A DNA stretch of 64,000 nucleotides from Bradyrhizobium campsiandrae (GTDB lineage Bacteria > Pseudomonadota > Alphaproteobacteria > Rhizobiales > Xanthobacteraceae): assembly GCF_014529705.1 (NCBI RefSeq), contig NZ_JAANIH010000009.1, forward strand, positions 62,001 to 126,000. Direction: 5' to 3'. The position numbers and the translations under genes were made by a program. Numbering within the stretch: position 1 is the first letter of the stretch; the number at the start of each line of letters is the position of its first letter. The notes under the pieces are model-generated. The model saw nothing but the letters and a program-made list of their open reading frames with translations. It did not search any database and was not told the origin of the DNA. Positions 32,758-41,863 of this stretch are shown here, one piece after another.

Positions 32758-33858
32758 ATGAACCGTGATTCGCAACATAGTCGTGAGGCGGACCAGAGCG
32801 ACACACGCCCGATCCTGATCATTCCCTACATGTGGATCGGTGATTTCGTCCGAAATCACACCGTGGTTCGGGTTCTGAAGGAGCGCTGGCCCAACCGTCC
32901 GGTGGACCTGCTCACCACCTCGCTGTGTGCCCCGCTGGTCGATTACATGCCCGGAGTGCGCGCCGGGATCGTCTGGGACCTGCCGCGCAGCCGGCTCGCG
33001 GTTGGCCGCCAGCTTGGCCTCGCAAGGCTCCTGCGCGAGCGCAACTACGGCACCGCCCTGGTGCTGCCCCGGACCTGGAAGGCGGCCATTGCGCCGGCGC
33101 TGGCCGGTATCCCCGAACGGGTCGGCTTCGTCGGCGAGTTCCGGTTCGGCCTGCTCAACCGCTGGCGCTGGGGCGAGAAGAAGCTGCCCCGCTTCATCGA
33201 CAAGAACGCTGCGCTGGCCCAGCCCGATGGCGCCCCCCTGCCCCCCGAATGGCCGGTGCCCCAGCTGCGCGTCCCGGCCGAGGAAGTCGCCCGCTGGCGC
33301 CGGACCAACGGCCTCAGTGCCGGCGCCGCCGTGGCGCTCGCCCCCGGCTCGGTCGGGGTCTCCAAACGCTGGACCTCCTATCCGGAGGCCGCCCGCCTGC
33401 TGGTCGAACGCGGCCTGGAAGTCTGGGTGGTCGGCGGCCCCGCCGAAAAAGGCCTCGCCCAGGAGATCGTCGCCGCCGCCGGGACCGCGGGCGGCCCGGG
33501 GACCGCGAGCGGCCCTGGGGTGCGCGACCTCACCGGCAACGATCTGCGCAACGGCGTGCTGGCGATGGCCGCGGCCGGCGTCGCGATCTCCAACGACTCG
33601 GGCCTGATGCATATCGCGGCCGCATTGGGCACGCCCACCATGGGCATCTTCGGCCCCACCAGCCCCTATCTCTGGGCTCCCCTCAACGGCCTTGCCGCGA
33701 CCGTCGTCCAAAACAAGAGCGTGCTGTCGTGCCAGCCCTGCCAGAGCACGGTCTGCAAGATGAACGACCACCGCTGCATGCGCGACATCGCGGCCGAAGA
33801 GGTGGTGGGGATTGCGCAGCGGGTGCTGGCTGAGGCTGGAATGCGGGCGAAGAGTTGA
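32758..33858 (+). CDS. waaF: LPS heptosyltransferase II (GT9)
   Basis: A 366-residue GT9 transferase that adds the second heptose to the inner core at the cytoplasmic membrane face. Landmarks: ILIIPYMWIGDFV near 19, VALAPGSVGVSKRW near 200, AISNDSGLMHIAAALGTPT near 285, GIFGPTSPYLWAP and the C-terminal cysteine cluster CQPCQSTVCKMNDHRCM typical of RfaF. A glycine-rich insertion (GTAGGPGTASGPG) sits near residue 245. Its donor is the product of HldE/HldD encoded next door in the opposite direction. Confidence 0.92.
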   Translation: MNRDSQHSREADQSDTRPILIIPYMWIGDFVRNHTVVRVLKERWPNRPVDLLTTSLCAPLVDYMPGVRAGIVWDLPRSRLAVGRQLGLARLLRERNYGTALVLPRTWKAAIAPALAGIPERVGFVGEFRFGLLNRWRWGEKKLPRFIDKNAALAQPDGAPLPPEWPVPQLRVPAEEVARWRRTNGLSAGAAVALAPGSVGVSKRWTSYPEAARLLVERGLEVWVVGGPAEKGLAQEIVAAAGTAGGPGTASGPGVRDLTGNDLRNGVLAMAAAGVAISNDSGLMHIAAALGTPTMGIFGPTSPYLWAPLNGLAATVVQNKSVLSCQPCQSTVCKMNDHRCMRDIAAEEVVGIAQRVLAEAGMRAKS

Positions 33859-33956
33859 GCGGTCAGCGGCTTGCGAAGAACGTCGCACCGAACCTAACTT
33901 ATGTTGGATACACCCTCGGGAAGACTTGGCATGCTCTCGCCGCCGGGGAAAAGCCA

Positions 33957-34139
33957 ATGGACGAAGACTTCATCAGGGAACGCGCTCGAGACATCCGCAT
34001 GCTTGCGGCAAAGGCGGACCCGTTCACCCAAAAGCGCTTGCTTGCTCTCGCCGACACCTACGAGCGCAGGCTTCACCCGGTGCCGCACGCCACGGCAAGA
34101 GGCGCGGGCCGGCATTCGCAGCCGCAGATGAAGCGCTAG
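33957..34139 (+). CDS. Small conserved hypothetical protein (60 aa)
   Basis: The 60-residue charged helical protein (MDEDFIRERARDIRMLAAKA, then DPFTQKRLLALADTYERRL) belongs to a type very common in Bradyrhizobium genomes and usually found near PilZ or regulatory genes. No function is known. The ATG at 33957 starts the recognisable helix, and an earlier in-frame ATG at 33855 overlaps waaF. It is followed 2 bp later by the PilZ gene, suggesting joint expression. Confidence 0.7.
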   Translation: MDEDFIRERARDIRMLAAKADPFTQKRLLALADTYERRLHPVPHATARGAGRHSQPQMKR

Positions 34140-34141
34140 GC

Positions 34142-34450
34142 ATGCCCAAGGAGAAAGAGCGCGAGAGCCAGCGCGTCTCGTTCGAGCGGCCGTTACAGGC
34201 GCAGATGATGGCGATCGACGGCACCTGGCGCCGCGCCTGCCTCGTCAAGGACGTATCGGAGAGCGACGCCACGCTTCGCGTCGAGACGTCGATTGAAGGT
34301 CTGGCGCTGACCGAGTTCTTTCTTCTGCTCTCCTCGACCGGACTTGCCTATCGCCGCTGCCAGCTCGATCGCGTCAATGGCGACGAGCTCGAGGTCAGCT
34401 TCCTGCGCCAGAAGGCGCGGACGAAGTCGAGCCGCGAGACGCAGGCTTGA
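34142..34450 (+). CDS. PilZ-domain protein with imperfect c-di-GMP motif
   Basis: A 102-residue single-domain PilZ protein. The RxxxR motif is present (RESQR near residue 7), but the second motif DxSxxG reads DVSESD, with aspartate in place of glycine. Binding of cyclic di-GMP may therefore be weak or lost. The body (GTWRRACLVKDVSESDATLR, then FFLLLSSTGLAYRRCQL) is otherwise typical. It lies directly after the 60-residue small protein and is followed by 219 bp without a recognisable gene. Confidence 0.82.
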   Translation: MPKEKERESQRVSFERPLQAQMMAIDGTWRRACLVKDVSESDATLRVETSIEGLALTEFFLLLSSTGLAYRRCQLDRVNGDELEVSFLRQKARTKSSRETQA

Positions 34451-34669
34451 TCGTGCGGCCAGCGTCGTTCGCCGCCGAGTGCGGCTTGCCTGAGATCTGC
34501 CTGATCTGATCGAAGTTCGGGATGATGCCAATCTATCACTGTTTTGCTCGACGCGTCAACGCGATTTCGTAAAATCAGCATTGACCTCGGCGGCACGAGA
34601 GCAGGCCGTTGATTTCACGCGGCCGGCTACTGTGCATGGGGTTGTTTTCGCGTTTTGGTCTGTCGCCCC

Positions 34670-35719
34670 TCAGAGCAGCGGTCGGTAGACTTCGCCGATC
34701 CGGGCTGCTTCGGCATCGAGGCTGAACTTCGCCAGCACGCGCTCGCGGCCGCGCTCGCCCATCGCCGTCGCCTTGGCGACATCCCGCATCAAGGGCTCCA
34801 GCGCTGCCGCCAGCGCCTTCGCATCGCCGGTCGGGACCAGCACGCCACTCACGCCATCCTCGACCACGAGCTCGGCAGCGCCGGCGCGCGCGGCGACCAG
34901 CGCGTTGCCCGATGCCATCGCCTCGATCAGCGTCAGGCCAAAGCCCTCGTTGCGCGAGGTGAAGGCGTAGATCGTCAGCCGCTGATACCAGCGCTGCACT
35001 TGTTCGATTGCGAGCTCGCCGGTGATGACGATGCGCGATTGCAGGCCCGCCGCTTCGATGCGTTTCTTCAGCTCGTTGGCAAAGGGCATTTGCTCGGCCG
35101 TGACCTGGCCGACGATCACGGCGGTGAAATCAGGATAGCGCGGCAGCATCAGGCACATCGCATCGACGAACACGTCGGTGCCCTTCTGCGCACGCACGCG
35201 ACCGAAGCAGCCGATCGCGTAGCGCCCCGGCAGGCCGCTTTCCGCAAAGGCCGCGGCGCGATCGATCGGCGGTGCATAGACGTCGGTGTCGACGCCGTGC
35301 GGGATCACCGTCGCCTTCGCTTTCAGGAACGAGGCCGAGACGTCTGACGTCGCGATGATCGCGTCCGTCTGCCGGATCAGCCAGCGCGTGATCCAGCTGT
35401 GGTGGCGCTGCGCCGCCGAGGTGAACACCAGCTTGAGCGGCCAGCCTAGCGCGCGGAGCACGACGCCTGCGATCATCTCGTTGTTGCGCCGCGCATGCCA
35501 GATCAGCGGTGTCCTGCGGCGCCAGAGCTTCAGGACATCGGCGACGCTGAGCCGCGCGATCCCCTCCGGCGCGTCCGAGCCGAACCAGCCTGCGCGATAG
35601 AGTTTTGCCAGCCGCGGCGCCACCATCCGGTTGGTCGCGGTGACCCCGGAATAGCGCCTGTGCAGATTTGGCACGATCACCTGCAGATCGTCAGGGAAAT
35701 TCGCCACGCCATGCTCCAT
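34670..35719 (-). CDS. LpcC-like LPS core mannosyltransferase (GT4)
   Basis: A 349-residue GT4 enzyme. The N-terminus (LQVIVPNLHRRYSGVTATNR) and LIWHARRNNEMIAGVVLR, then TSAAQRHHSWITRWL resemble rhizobial LpcC, which adds mannose from GDP-mannose to the inner LPS core. Donor-site motifs are GCFGRVRAQKGTDVFVDA and SRNEGFGLTLIEAMASG. GDP-mannose could come from the manC product in the same block. The ATG at 35719 is the best fit, with earlier ATGs at 35743 and 35794. It is divergent from galE. Confidence 0.82.
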   Translation of the reverse strand: MEHGVANFPDDLQVIVPNLHRRYSGVTATNRMVAPRLAKLYRAGWFGSDAPEGIARLSVADVLKLWRRRTPLIWHARRNNEMIAGVVLRALGWPLKLVFTSAAQRHHSWITRWLIRQTDAIIATSDVSASFLKAKATVIPHGVDTDVYAPPIDRAAAFAESGLPGRYAIGCFGRVRAQKGTDVFVDAMCLMLPRYPDFTAVIVGQVTAEQMPFANELKKRIEAAGLQSRIVITGELAIEQVQRWYQRLTIYAFTSRNEGFGLTLIEAMASGNALVAARAGAAELVVEDGVSGVLVPTGDAKALAAALEPLMRDVAKATAMGERGRERVLAKFSLDAEAARIGEVYRPLL

Positions 35720-35832
35720 TGCCGAAGTCCCTATACGCAACATTAAGCATAGTGACCAGTTCAGGAGCGCCGATACCCCCTCTTCACCACGCAAACGCTA
35801 GCATCCTGCGTTGATCGAAGACGGGTGAGATC

Positions 35833-36846
35833 ATGACTGTGCTAGTCACCGGCGGCGCCGGCTATATCGGAAGTCACACGGTCCTGGCGCTGGCGGAAGC
35901 CGGCGAGGACGTCGTCGTGATCGACGATCTCTCAACCGGTTTCTCGGCCTACCTGCCGGAAGGCGTGCCGCTGTTCATCGGCGATGCCGGCGACGAAAAC
36001 CTGGTCGAGGGCGTCATGGCCCAGCACGACATCGAGAGCATCATCCATTTCGCGGGCTCGGTGGTGGTGCCGGATTCGATGCGCGATCCGCTCGGCTACT
36101 ACCGCAACAATTGCGGCACCGCGCGCAATTTGCTCAACGTCGCCGTCAGGCGCGGCATCAACCGATTCATCTTCTCCTCGACCGCCGCCGTCTACGGCAA
36201 TCCGGACCAGGTGCCGGTGCCCGAGCATGCGCCGACGCGGCCGCTGTCGCCCTACGGCTCGTCGAAGCTGATGACCGAAATCATGCTGCACGACGTTGCC
36301 GCGGCCTATGGCATGCAATATGTGACCCTACGCTATTTCAACGTCGCCGGCGCCGATCCGCAGGCGCGCATCGGCCTTGCCACCGTCGGCGCCACGCATC
36401 TGCTCAAGATCGCGGTCGAAGCTGCGACCGGCCAGCGCGCCAAGATCGACGTGTTCGGCACCGACTACCCGACCCCGGACGGCAGCTGCATCCGCGACTT
36501 CATCCACGTCACGGACCTGTCCCAGGCGCACCGCTCGGCGCTGGCCTATTTGCGCAACGGCGGCGCCTCGACCACGCTCAATTGCGGCTATGGCCGCGGC
36601 TATTCGGTGCTGGAAGCCATCGACGCCGTCCGCCGGGTTTCGGGCCGCAGCTTCGCCGTGCAATACGCCCCGCGTCGGCCCGGCGACATCATGACCATGG
36701 TGGCCGACACCAGCCGGATCCGCGGCCTGCTCGACTGGAGGCCCCAATATGACGACCTCGAAACCATCGCGGCCCATGCGCTCGCCTGGGAGGACAAGCT
36801 GTTCCGCGAGCGCCACGGCGAGCTCCGCCATGCCGTCTCGGCCTAG
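35833..36846 (+). CDS. galE: UDP-glucose 4-epimerase
   Basis: A 337-residue extended SDR interconverting UDP-glucose and UDP-galactose in the cytosol. It shows VLVTGGAGYIGSHTVLAL, DDLSTGFSAYLP, FAGSVVVPDSM, FSSTAAVYGNP, the catalytic YGSSK and RYFNVAGADP, all standard for GalE, at family length. It provides galactose for surface polysaccharides. It is followed by 118 bp containing a short AT-looped hairpin (arms CAAGCCC at 36861 and GGGCTTG at 36874) without a T-tract, and then by the MsbA-like exporter gene. Confidence 0.93.
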   Translation: MTVLVTGGAGYIGSHTVLALAEAGEDVVVIDDLSTGFSAYLPEGVPLFIGDAGDENLVEGVMAQHDIESIIHFAGSVVVPDSMRDPLGYYRNNCGTARNLLNVAVRRGINRFIFSSTAAVYGNPDQVPVPEHAPTRPLSPYGSSKLMTEIMLHDVAAAYGMQYVTLRYFNVAGADPQARIGLATVGATHLLKIAVEAATGQRAKIDVFGTDYPTPDGSCIRDFIHVTDLSQAHRSALAYLRNGGASTTLNCGYGRGYSVLEAIDAVRRVSGRSFAVQYAPRRPGDIMTMVADTSRIRGLLDWRPQYDDLETIAAHALAWEDKLFRERHGELRHAVSA

Positions 36847-36964
36847 AATCGCTTCCGGCGCAAGCCCTTAATTGGGCTTGAAAAGCGGAGCTTTAGCGGG
36901 CACAGAGGCCATTCGATCCCTGACGCGCGGGCAGGCTTTTCCCTGCGCCGTCAATGGACACCGG

Positions 36965-38767
36965 ATGGCTCAGTTTCCAAAGAAAATCACCGACGATCCC
37001 TATGCGGCGATGGTCCTCATTCGCCGCCTGGTCACGGAACAGGGGATTGTCTACTGGCGGCGTTACCTAGTCGCCTTTGCGCTGATGGCGCTCGCCGCGG
37101 GCTCGACCGCCTGCGCGACCTACGTGCTTGGCCAGGTCATCAACCAGGCCTATGTCGACAAGAACATCCCGGGCATCGCGATGTTCTCGGGGCTCACGGT
37201 GCTCCTGCTCTTCATCAAGGGCGTGGCGACCTACGGCCACATGGTGATCCTGACCAAGATCTCGAACGCGATCCTTGCCACCAACCAGCGCCAGCTGTTC
37301 GCCAAGCTGATGCGCGAGAGCGTCGGCTTCTTCTCCGAGCGGCACTCGTCCGAATTTCTGGCGCGGCTGACGGCCGGCGCCAAGTCGATCACCGACGTCC
37401 TCAACATGCTGGTCAACGCCATCGGCCGCGACTTCTTGATGCTGCTCGCGATGATCGGCGTGATGGTGTGGCAGGATCCGCTGATGTCGTTCATCGGCCT
37501 CGTCGCGGTGCCGCCGGCGATGCTGGTGCTGCGCAAGCTGGTCAAGCGCATCAAGGGGCTCGCCTACAACCAGTTCACCGGCACCGCCGACATCATGGAG
37601 ACGATGCAGGAATCGCTGCAGGGCATTCGCACCGTCAAGGCGTTCACGCTCGAAGAGACCATGCAGAGCCGCATTGACGAGAACATTGCGATCGTCGAGC
37701 GCAACGCCAACAAGATGGCCCGGGTCGCCAATCGCTCCAACCCGCTGATGGAGATGCTCGGGGGCTTCGCGGTCGCCGGCTGCCTGATGTATGGCGGCTA
37801 CGCCGTGGTCGCCCTCAACGCCACGCCGGGTGCGTTCTTCTCCTTCATGACGGCGTTCCTGATGGCGACCGAGCCGGCGAAACGGCTGGCCAGGCTCAAC
37901 ATCGATTTGAACAGCCAGCTCGTTGGCGCACGCATGCTGCTCGAGATCATCGACAGCCCGGCGAGCGAGCATTCCGACGACGACAAGCCGGCACTGAGGC
38001 TCACCAGTGCCCGCATCGAGCTGCGCGACGTCAGCTTCTCCTATCGCACGGGCGAGACCATCCTCAACCGCATGAGCTTCACAGCCGAGCCCGGCAAGGT
38101 CACCGCGCTGGTCGGTCCCTCCGGCGGCGGCAAGTCGACAGTGCTGGCGCTGCTCTTGCGCTTCTACGAGGTGACGCAGGGCGACATCGTGATCGACGGC
38201 CAGTCGATTGGCGCGGTGTCACGCAAATCGTTGCGGGCGCAGACCGCCTATGTCGGCCAGGACGTCTATCTGTTCCGCGACACCATCCGGAGCAACATCG
38301 CCTTCGGCAGGCCCGGCGCCAGCGAGGACGAGATCATCGAGGCGGCGAAGGCGGCCTGCGCGCATGATTTCATCATGGGCTTCCCGCTCGGCTACGACAC
38401 GCCGGTCGGCGAGCACGGCACGCAGCTGTCTGGCGGCCAGCGCCAGCGCATCGCGGTGGCCCGCGCGCTGATCAAGAACGCACCGATCATCCTCCTGGAC
38501 GAAGCCACTGCCGCGCTGGATTCGGAATCCGAGCGGCAGGTGCAGGAAGCCATCGAACATCTTTGCCAGAACCGCACCACCATCGTGATCGCGCATCGCC
38601 TGCACACCATCATGCACGCCGACAGCATCCTCGTGGTCGAGGGCGGCGAGATCGTCGAGCAAGGCCGCCACGACGAGCTGCTCCGCCGCTCCGGCCGCTA
38701 CGCCTCGTTCTTCCGCCTGCAACATCACGACGCCGGCGCTCTGGCGCCGCTCAGCGCAACCGCATAG
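36965..38767 (+). CDS. ABC transporter, fused permease/ATPase, MsbA-like
   Basis: A 600-residue half transporter. Six membrane helices occupy roughly residues 35-300, and the nucleotide-binding domain has Walker A GPSGGGKST near 383, signature LSGGQRQR near 492, Walker B IILLDEATAALD near 513 and the switch histidine in IVIAHRLHT. It forms a homodimer in the inner membrane. Its position after the LPS block suggests export of lipid A-core or a polyprenyl-linked glycan, as MsbA does, but drug or other lipid export cannot be excluded. The ATG at 36965 (MAQFPKKITDD) is preferred over one at 36872. Confidence 0.9.
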   Translation: MAQFPKKITDDPYAAMVLIRRLVTEQGIVYWRRYLVAFALMALAAGSTACATYVLGQVINQAYVDKNIPGIAMFSGLTVLLLFIKGVATYGHMVILTKISNAILATNQRQLFAKLMRESVGFFSERHSSEFLARLTAGAKSITDVLNMLVNAIGRDFLMLLAMIGVMVWQDPLMSFIGLVAVPPAMLVLRKLVKRIKGLAYNQFTGTADIMETMQESLQGIRTVKAFTLEETMQSRIDENIAIVERNANKMARVANRSNPLMEMLGGFAVAGCLMYGGYAVVALNATPGAFFSFMTAFLMATEPAKRLARLNIDLNSQLVGARMLLEIIDSPASEHSDDDKPALRLTSARIELRDVSFSYRTGETILNRMSFTAEPGKVTALVGPSGGGKSTVLALLLRFYEVTQGDIVIDGQSIGAVSRKSLRAQTAYVGQDVYLFRDTIRSNIAFGRPGASEDEIIEAAKAACAHDFIMGFPLGYDTPVGEHGTQLSGGQRQRIAVARALIKNAPIILLDEATAALDSESERQVQEAIEHLCQNRTTIVIAHRLHTIMHADSILVVEGGEIVEQGRHDELLRRSGRYASFFRLQHHDAGALAPLSATA

Positions 38768-38802
38768 AGTTCCCTCCACCTCAAGAGCAGCGAGACCGCT
38801 TC

Positions 38803-39504
38803 ATGAACGCCGCCTCCTACGTCATCCCGCTTCCGCCGCAGCCTTCGCTTCCCGTCGTCGGCGAGGCCGGCCGTTATCCGGTGCGCCGCATCTGGTGCGT
38901 CGGCCGCAACTATCTCGAACACATCCGCGAGATGGGCAATGACGAGCGCGCCCCGCCGTTCTTCTTCGCCAAGCATGCCGACATGCTGGTGCCCGATGGC
39001 GCCACCATTCCCTATCCGCCGCTGACCAAGGATCTGCATCACGAGGTCGAGCTGATCGTCGCGATGAAGAGCGGCGGACTAAACATCCCCGCCGACAAGG
39101 CCCTCGACCACGTCTACGGTTATGCCGTCGGCATCGACCTCACCCGCCGCGACCTCCAGATCGCCTCGCGCAAGAAGGAGCGTCCGTGGGAGATCGGCAA
39201 GTCGTTCGACGGCTCCGCGCCCTGCTCCGCAGTGCAGCCGGCCTCGAAGATCGGCCATCCCGCCAAAGGCAAGATCTGGCTCACGGTCAACGGCAAGGAA
39301 GCTCAAAAGGGCGACCTCACCGAGCTGATCTGGAACGTGCCCGAGATCATCTGGCAGCTCTCGCAGCAGGTGAAGCTCGCCGCCGGCGACATCATCATGA
39401 CCGGCACCCCGGCCGGCGTGTCGCAGCTCCAGCCTGGGGACAAGCTCGAATGCGGCGTCGACGGCGTCGGCACGCTGAAGGTCTCGATCGGCCAGCCTGA
39501 ATAA
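38803..39504 (+). CDS. Fumarylacetoacetate hydrolase family protein
   Basis: A 233-residue FAH-fold hydrolase. Metal and substrate motifs are visible: CVGRNYLEHIREMG, PPFFFAKHADML, DLHHEVELIVAM with the acidic ligands, YAVGIDLTRRDLQ, and MTGTPAGVSQLQPGD near the C-terminus. The closest named relatives are fumarylpyruvate hydrolases of the gentisate pathway, but no other aromatic-degradation gene is nearby. The ATG at 38803 begins the conserved N-terminus. It ends at a strong, nearly symmetrical terminator. Confidence 0.88.
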   Translation: MNAASYVIPLPPQPSLPVVGEAGRYPVRRIWCVGRNYLEHIREMGNDERAPPFFFAKHADMLVPDGATIPYPPLTKDLHHEVELIVAMKSGGLNIPADKALDHVYGYAVGIDLTRRDLQIASRKKERPWEIGKSFDGSAPCSAVQPASKIGHPAKGKIWLTVNGKEAQKGDLTELIWNVPEIIWQLSQQVKLAAGDIIMTGTPAGVSQLQPGDKLECGVDGVGTLKVSIGQPE

Positions 39505-39526
39505 GCAGCGCAACGGCAAAGCATCG

Positions 39527-39556
39527 AAAGGCCCCGGACGCGTCCGGGGCCTTTTT
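39527..39556 (+). terminator. Rho-independent terminator of the FAH gene
   Basis: GGCCCCGGACG (39530-39540) and its exact complement CGTCCGGGGCC (39541-39551) form a GC-rich stem followed by TTTTT. AAA on the other side means it may also weakly stop transcription from the convergent gene at 39561. Confidence 0.88.
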
Positions 39557-39560
39557 CATT

Positions 39561-40067
39561 CTACCAGGCCTTGACCGGCCGATTGGCATGGCTCACCTGC
39601 GGCACGCCGCGATTGAGCGACATGTGGGAATGCACACACAGCCATCCGTCGTCCGCCCTGGAAAACACCATCGTCGCCCGGCCGGGTCGCGGAAAGGGGC
39701 TGCCGTCGGGATGATAGCCCGTGCTCGTCCACGGTGCGATCACGGTCGCCATCGTGCCATCGGGGGACGCCAGGATGGACGTCTGCTCCAACGCGAAGCG
39801 GAAATCGGTCGTCTTCGGCCAGACGTTATTCCATTGTGTCTTGACCCATTGATCAAGCCCGGGGATCACGTCGTTGTGCGTTCCAAAGGCCAGCACGTCG
39901 GGATGAAACAGCGGTCGCGCCGAGGCGTAGTCGACCTCGCGGACATAGGCCGCGAAGGTCTCCAGCCACTGACGAAAGAAATGCGCTATATCGGCGTTCG
40001 CGGTCGGCAAGGGCGCCATTGCCTGCTCCATGTTCGGCTGCTCAATCGCGGCAAACTCTGTTGCCAT
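39561..40067 (-). CDS. SnoaL/DUF4440-like (NTF2-fold) protein
   Basis: A 168-residue protein with the cone-shaped NTF2 fold pattern: FRQWLETFAAYVREVDYASA, LFHPDVLAFGTHNDVIPG, QWNNVWPKTTDFRF and a final strand set ATMVFSRADDGWLCVHSHMS. Family members are small-molecule isomerases, hydrolases or binding proteins, and no specific reaction can be named. The ATG at 40067 is chosen, with another ATG at 40031. It is convergent with the FAH gene and divergent from the Spy/CpxP-like gene. Confidence 0.8.
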   Translation of the reverse strand: MATEFAAIEQPNMEQAMAPLPTANADIAHFFRQWLETFAAYVREVDYASARPLFHPDVLAFGTHNDVIPGLDQWVKTQWNNVWPKTTDFRFALEQTSILASPDGTMATVIAPWTSTGYHPDGSPFPRPGRATMVFSRADDGWLCVHSHMSLNRGVPQVSHANRPVKAW

Positions 40068-40184
40068 GGGGCGAACCATCCAGCAAGAGTCGGGCGCCGA
40101 GACCAACCCGACCGCGATAGGGCAAGGTCACAAGCCCGGTGCGATGCTTTGACGTCGGCCGGTTCGATTTGATGGAGCCATTTC

Positions 40185-40712
40185 ATGAGAAGCCTTCTTC
40201 TTGCTGCCTCGATCGTCCTCGTCGGCAGCGCTGCCGGCGCGCAGTCCAGCCCCCCTTATGCCGGCCTCGAACAGGCACTGTCGCAACAGCAGGTCGACGA
40301 TCTTCGCGCGGGACGCGGCATGGGCTTGGCTCTCGCCGCTGAGCTCAATGGATATCCGGGTCCCAGCCACGTTCTCGAGCTGGGTGATCGCCTCGATCTG
40401 ACCCCGGATCAACGCGTCCAGATTCAGCGGCTGTTCGATGCGATGAAACAGGAGACGATTCCGCTGGGGAACAAGCTCGTCGAACAGGAGAGGACATTGG
40501 AGGGTCTGTTCTCTTCGCGGGCGGTGACGTCAGAAACGCTGAAGACCAGCATTGCCGCCATTTCTGAAACTCAGGGCCGGCTCCGCGAGAGCCATCTCAA
40601 GTATCATCTGTCGACCGCTGCATTGCTCGATCAGAACCAGCTGCAACGATACGCAGAGCTGCGGGGCTACCAGCATCCCGACAACTCCGCGGCGCACAAG
40701 CACCATCCCTGA
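40185..40712 (+). CDS. Periplasmic Spy/CpxP-like (LTXXQ) protein
   Basis: A 175-residue protein with a signal peptide (MRSLLLAASIVLVGSAAGAQ). The helical body includes LTPDQRVQIQRLFDAMKQ, the LTXXQ repeat of Spy/CpxP/ZraP proteins, and ends in a histidine-rich tail (HPDNSAAHKHHP) that may bind metal. These proteins act as periplasmic chaperones or metal sensors under envelope stress. No two-component pair is adjacent. It stands alone between divergent and convergent neighbours. Confidence 0.75.
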   Translation: MRSLLLAASIVLVGSAAGAQSSPPYAGLEQALSQQQVDDLRAGRGMGLALAAELNGYPGPSHVLELGDRLDLTPDQRVQIQRLFDAMKQETIPLGNKLVEQERTLEGLFSSRAVTSETLKTSIAAISETQGRLRESHLKYHLSTAALLDQNQLQRYAELRGYQHPDNSAAHKHHP

Positions 40713-40795
40713 CAGGGCCGCGTGTTCCGCGACCCTTCGCTAAAAGACGATCGCGACAGAGCGGACCGGTGGCTGGTCCGCTCTACGCACCTACG

Positions 40796-41725
40796 TCACT
40801 TCAACGCCGACAGCACGATGAGGCCGAGGATCAGCGCCGTTAGCGAGTACTTCAGCGTGTAGTAGACGTTGCGGTTCCACTCCTTGACCTTGCGGCTGCC
40901 GAGATGGATCTCGTAGAGCTTGCCGAACACCTTGTTGAGCGCGCCGACATGCTCGCCGTCGACGTTCTGGGTCGCCGACGCCTTGACGATATGATGGCTG
41001 ACCCAGCGGTTGATCGCGGTCATGAAGCCATATTTCATCGGCCGCTCGACGTCGCAGAACAGGATGATGCGGTTGACGTCGGTCGCATTCTCTGCGCTGT
41101 GGATGAAGGTCTCGTCGAACATGAAGGCCTCGCCGTCGCGCCAGACGCATTCGACGCCGTCGACCAGGATGCGGCACTTGTTCGAGTTCGGCGTGACGAG
41201 GCCGAGATGGTAGCGCAGCGAGCCCGCGAACGGATCGCGGTGCGCCCCGAGCTTGCCGCCCGGCGGCAGCATCGCGAACATCGCGCCATGCACTGAAGGG
41301 ATCGACTTGAGCAGCTCCACCGTCTTCGGGCACAGCGTGTTCGCCGACGGCAGGAAGTCGTCGTACCATTTCAGATAAAAGCGCTTCCAGCCGCTCTTGA
41401 AGAACGAGTAGAAGCCCCAATCGTTGTTCTTCGCCGCCGCGCGAATGAAGCCTTCATCGAACAGGCGCACAGCCTCGTCGCGGATGGTCTCCCAATTTTC
41501 GCTGAGCGGCTTCAGCTCGGGAAACTGCTCGACCGAGATCACCGGCTTGTTCGGCACGGCCGAGCCCGCATACATCAGCACATTGTAGGGGGCGAGATAG
41601 GTCGAGTGGTCGCCAAGCTGGCGCGCGAAGCGCAGCCGCTGCTTGCCGCGGAAGTGAACGTAGATGGTCGATGCCGCAAGCACATACAGAACGACAAGTT
41701 GCGGCGCAAAAAGCTGTTTCAGCAT
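40796..41725 (-). CDS. lpxO: LpxO-like lipid A hydroxylase (aspartyl/asparaginyl beta-hydroxylase family)
   Basis: A 309-residue Fe(II)/2-oxoglutarate dioxygenase anchored by an N-terminal helix (MLKQLFAPQLVVLYVLAAST) and probably a C-terminal one (LTALILGLIVLSALK). The region YVHFRGKQRLRFARQLGDHS then APYNVLMY closely follows Salmonella LpxO. Metal and co-substrate residues lie in GAHRDPFAGSLRYHLG and FDETFIHSAENATD. LpxO adds a 2-hydroxyl to a secondary acyl chain of lipid A, which fits an organism with heavily modified lipid A. The ATG at 41725 sets the membrane anchor at the start. Confidence 0.85.
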   Translation of the reverse strand: MLKQLFAPQLVVLYVLAASTIYVHFRGKQRLRFARQLGDHSTYLAPYNVLMYAGSAVPNKPVISVEQFPELKPLSENWETIRDEAVRLFDEGFIRAAAKNNDWGFYSFFKSGWKRFYLKWYDDFLPSANTLCPKTVELLKSIPSVHGAMFAMLPPGGKLGAHRDPFAGSLRYHLGLVTPNSNKCRILVDGVECVWRDGEAFMFDETFIHSAENATDVNRIILFCDVERPMKYGFMTAINRWVSHHIVKASATQNVDGEHVGALNKVFGKLYEIHLGSRKVKEWNRNVYYTLKYSLTALILGLIVLSALK

Positions 41726-41863
41726 TTCCCCAATCCCAAGTGACCCAGCCGGGTGTCGTGTAACCCGGCCCGATCCGACCGGCAAGTATTCACCGGTGGG
41801 TTGCAATCACGCTGGGGCGAGCAAGTCCGTGGAACCAGGGAAAATCAGGCGAAATGAGCCGAA

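Noticed and set aside
34451..34669. Hidden gene between the PilZ and LpcC-like genes
   Set aside because: All frames are short and without family features. The stretch reads like ordinary intergenic DNA.
36847..36964. Hairpin after galE as a terminator
   Set aside because: The 7-bp stem at 36861-36880 is followed by A residues, not a T-tract, on the coding strand.
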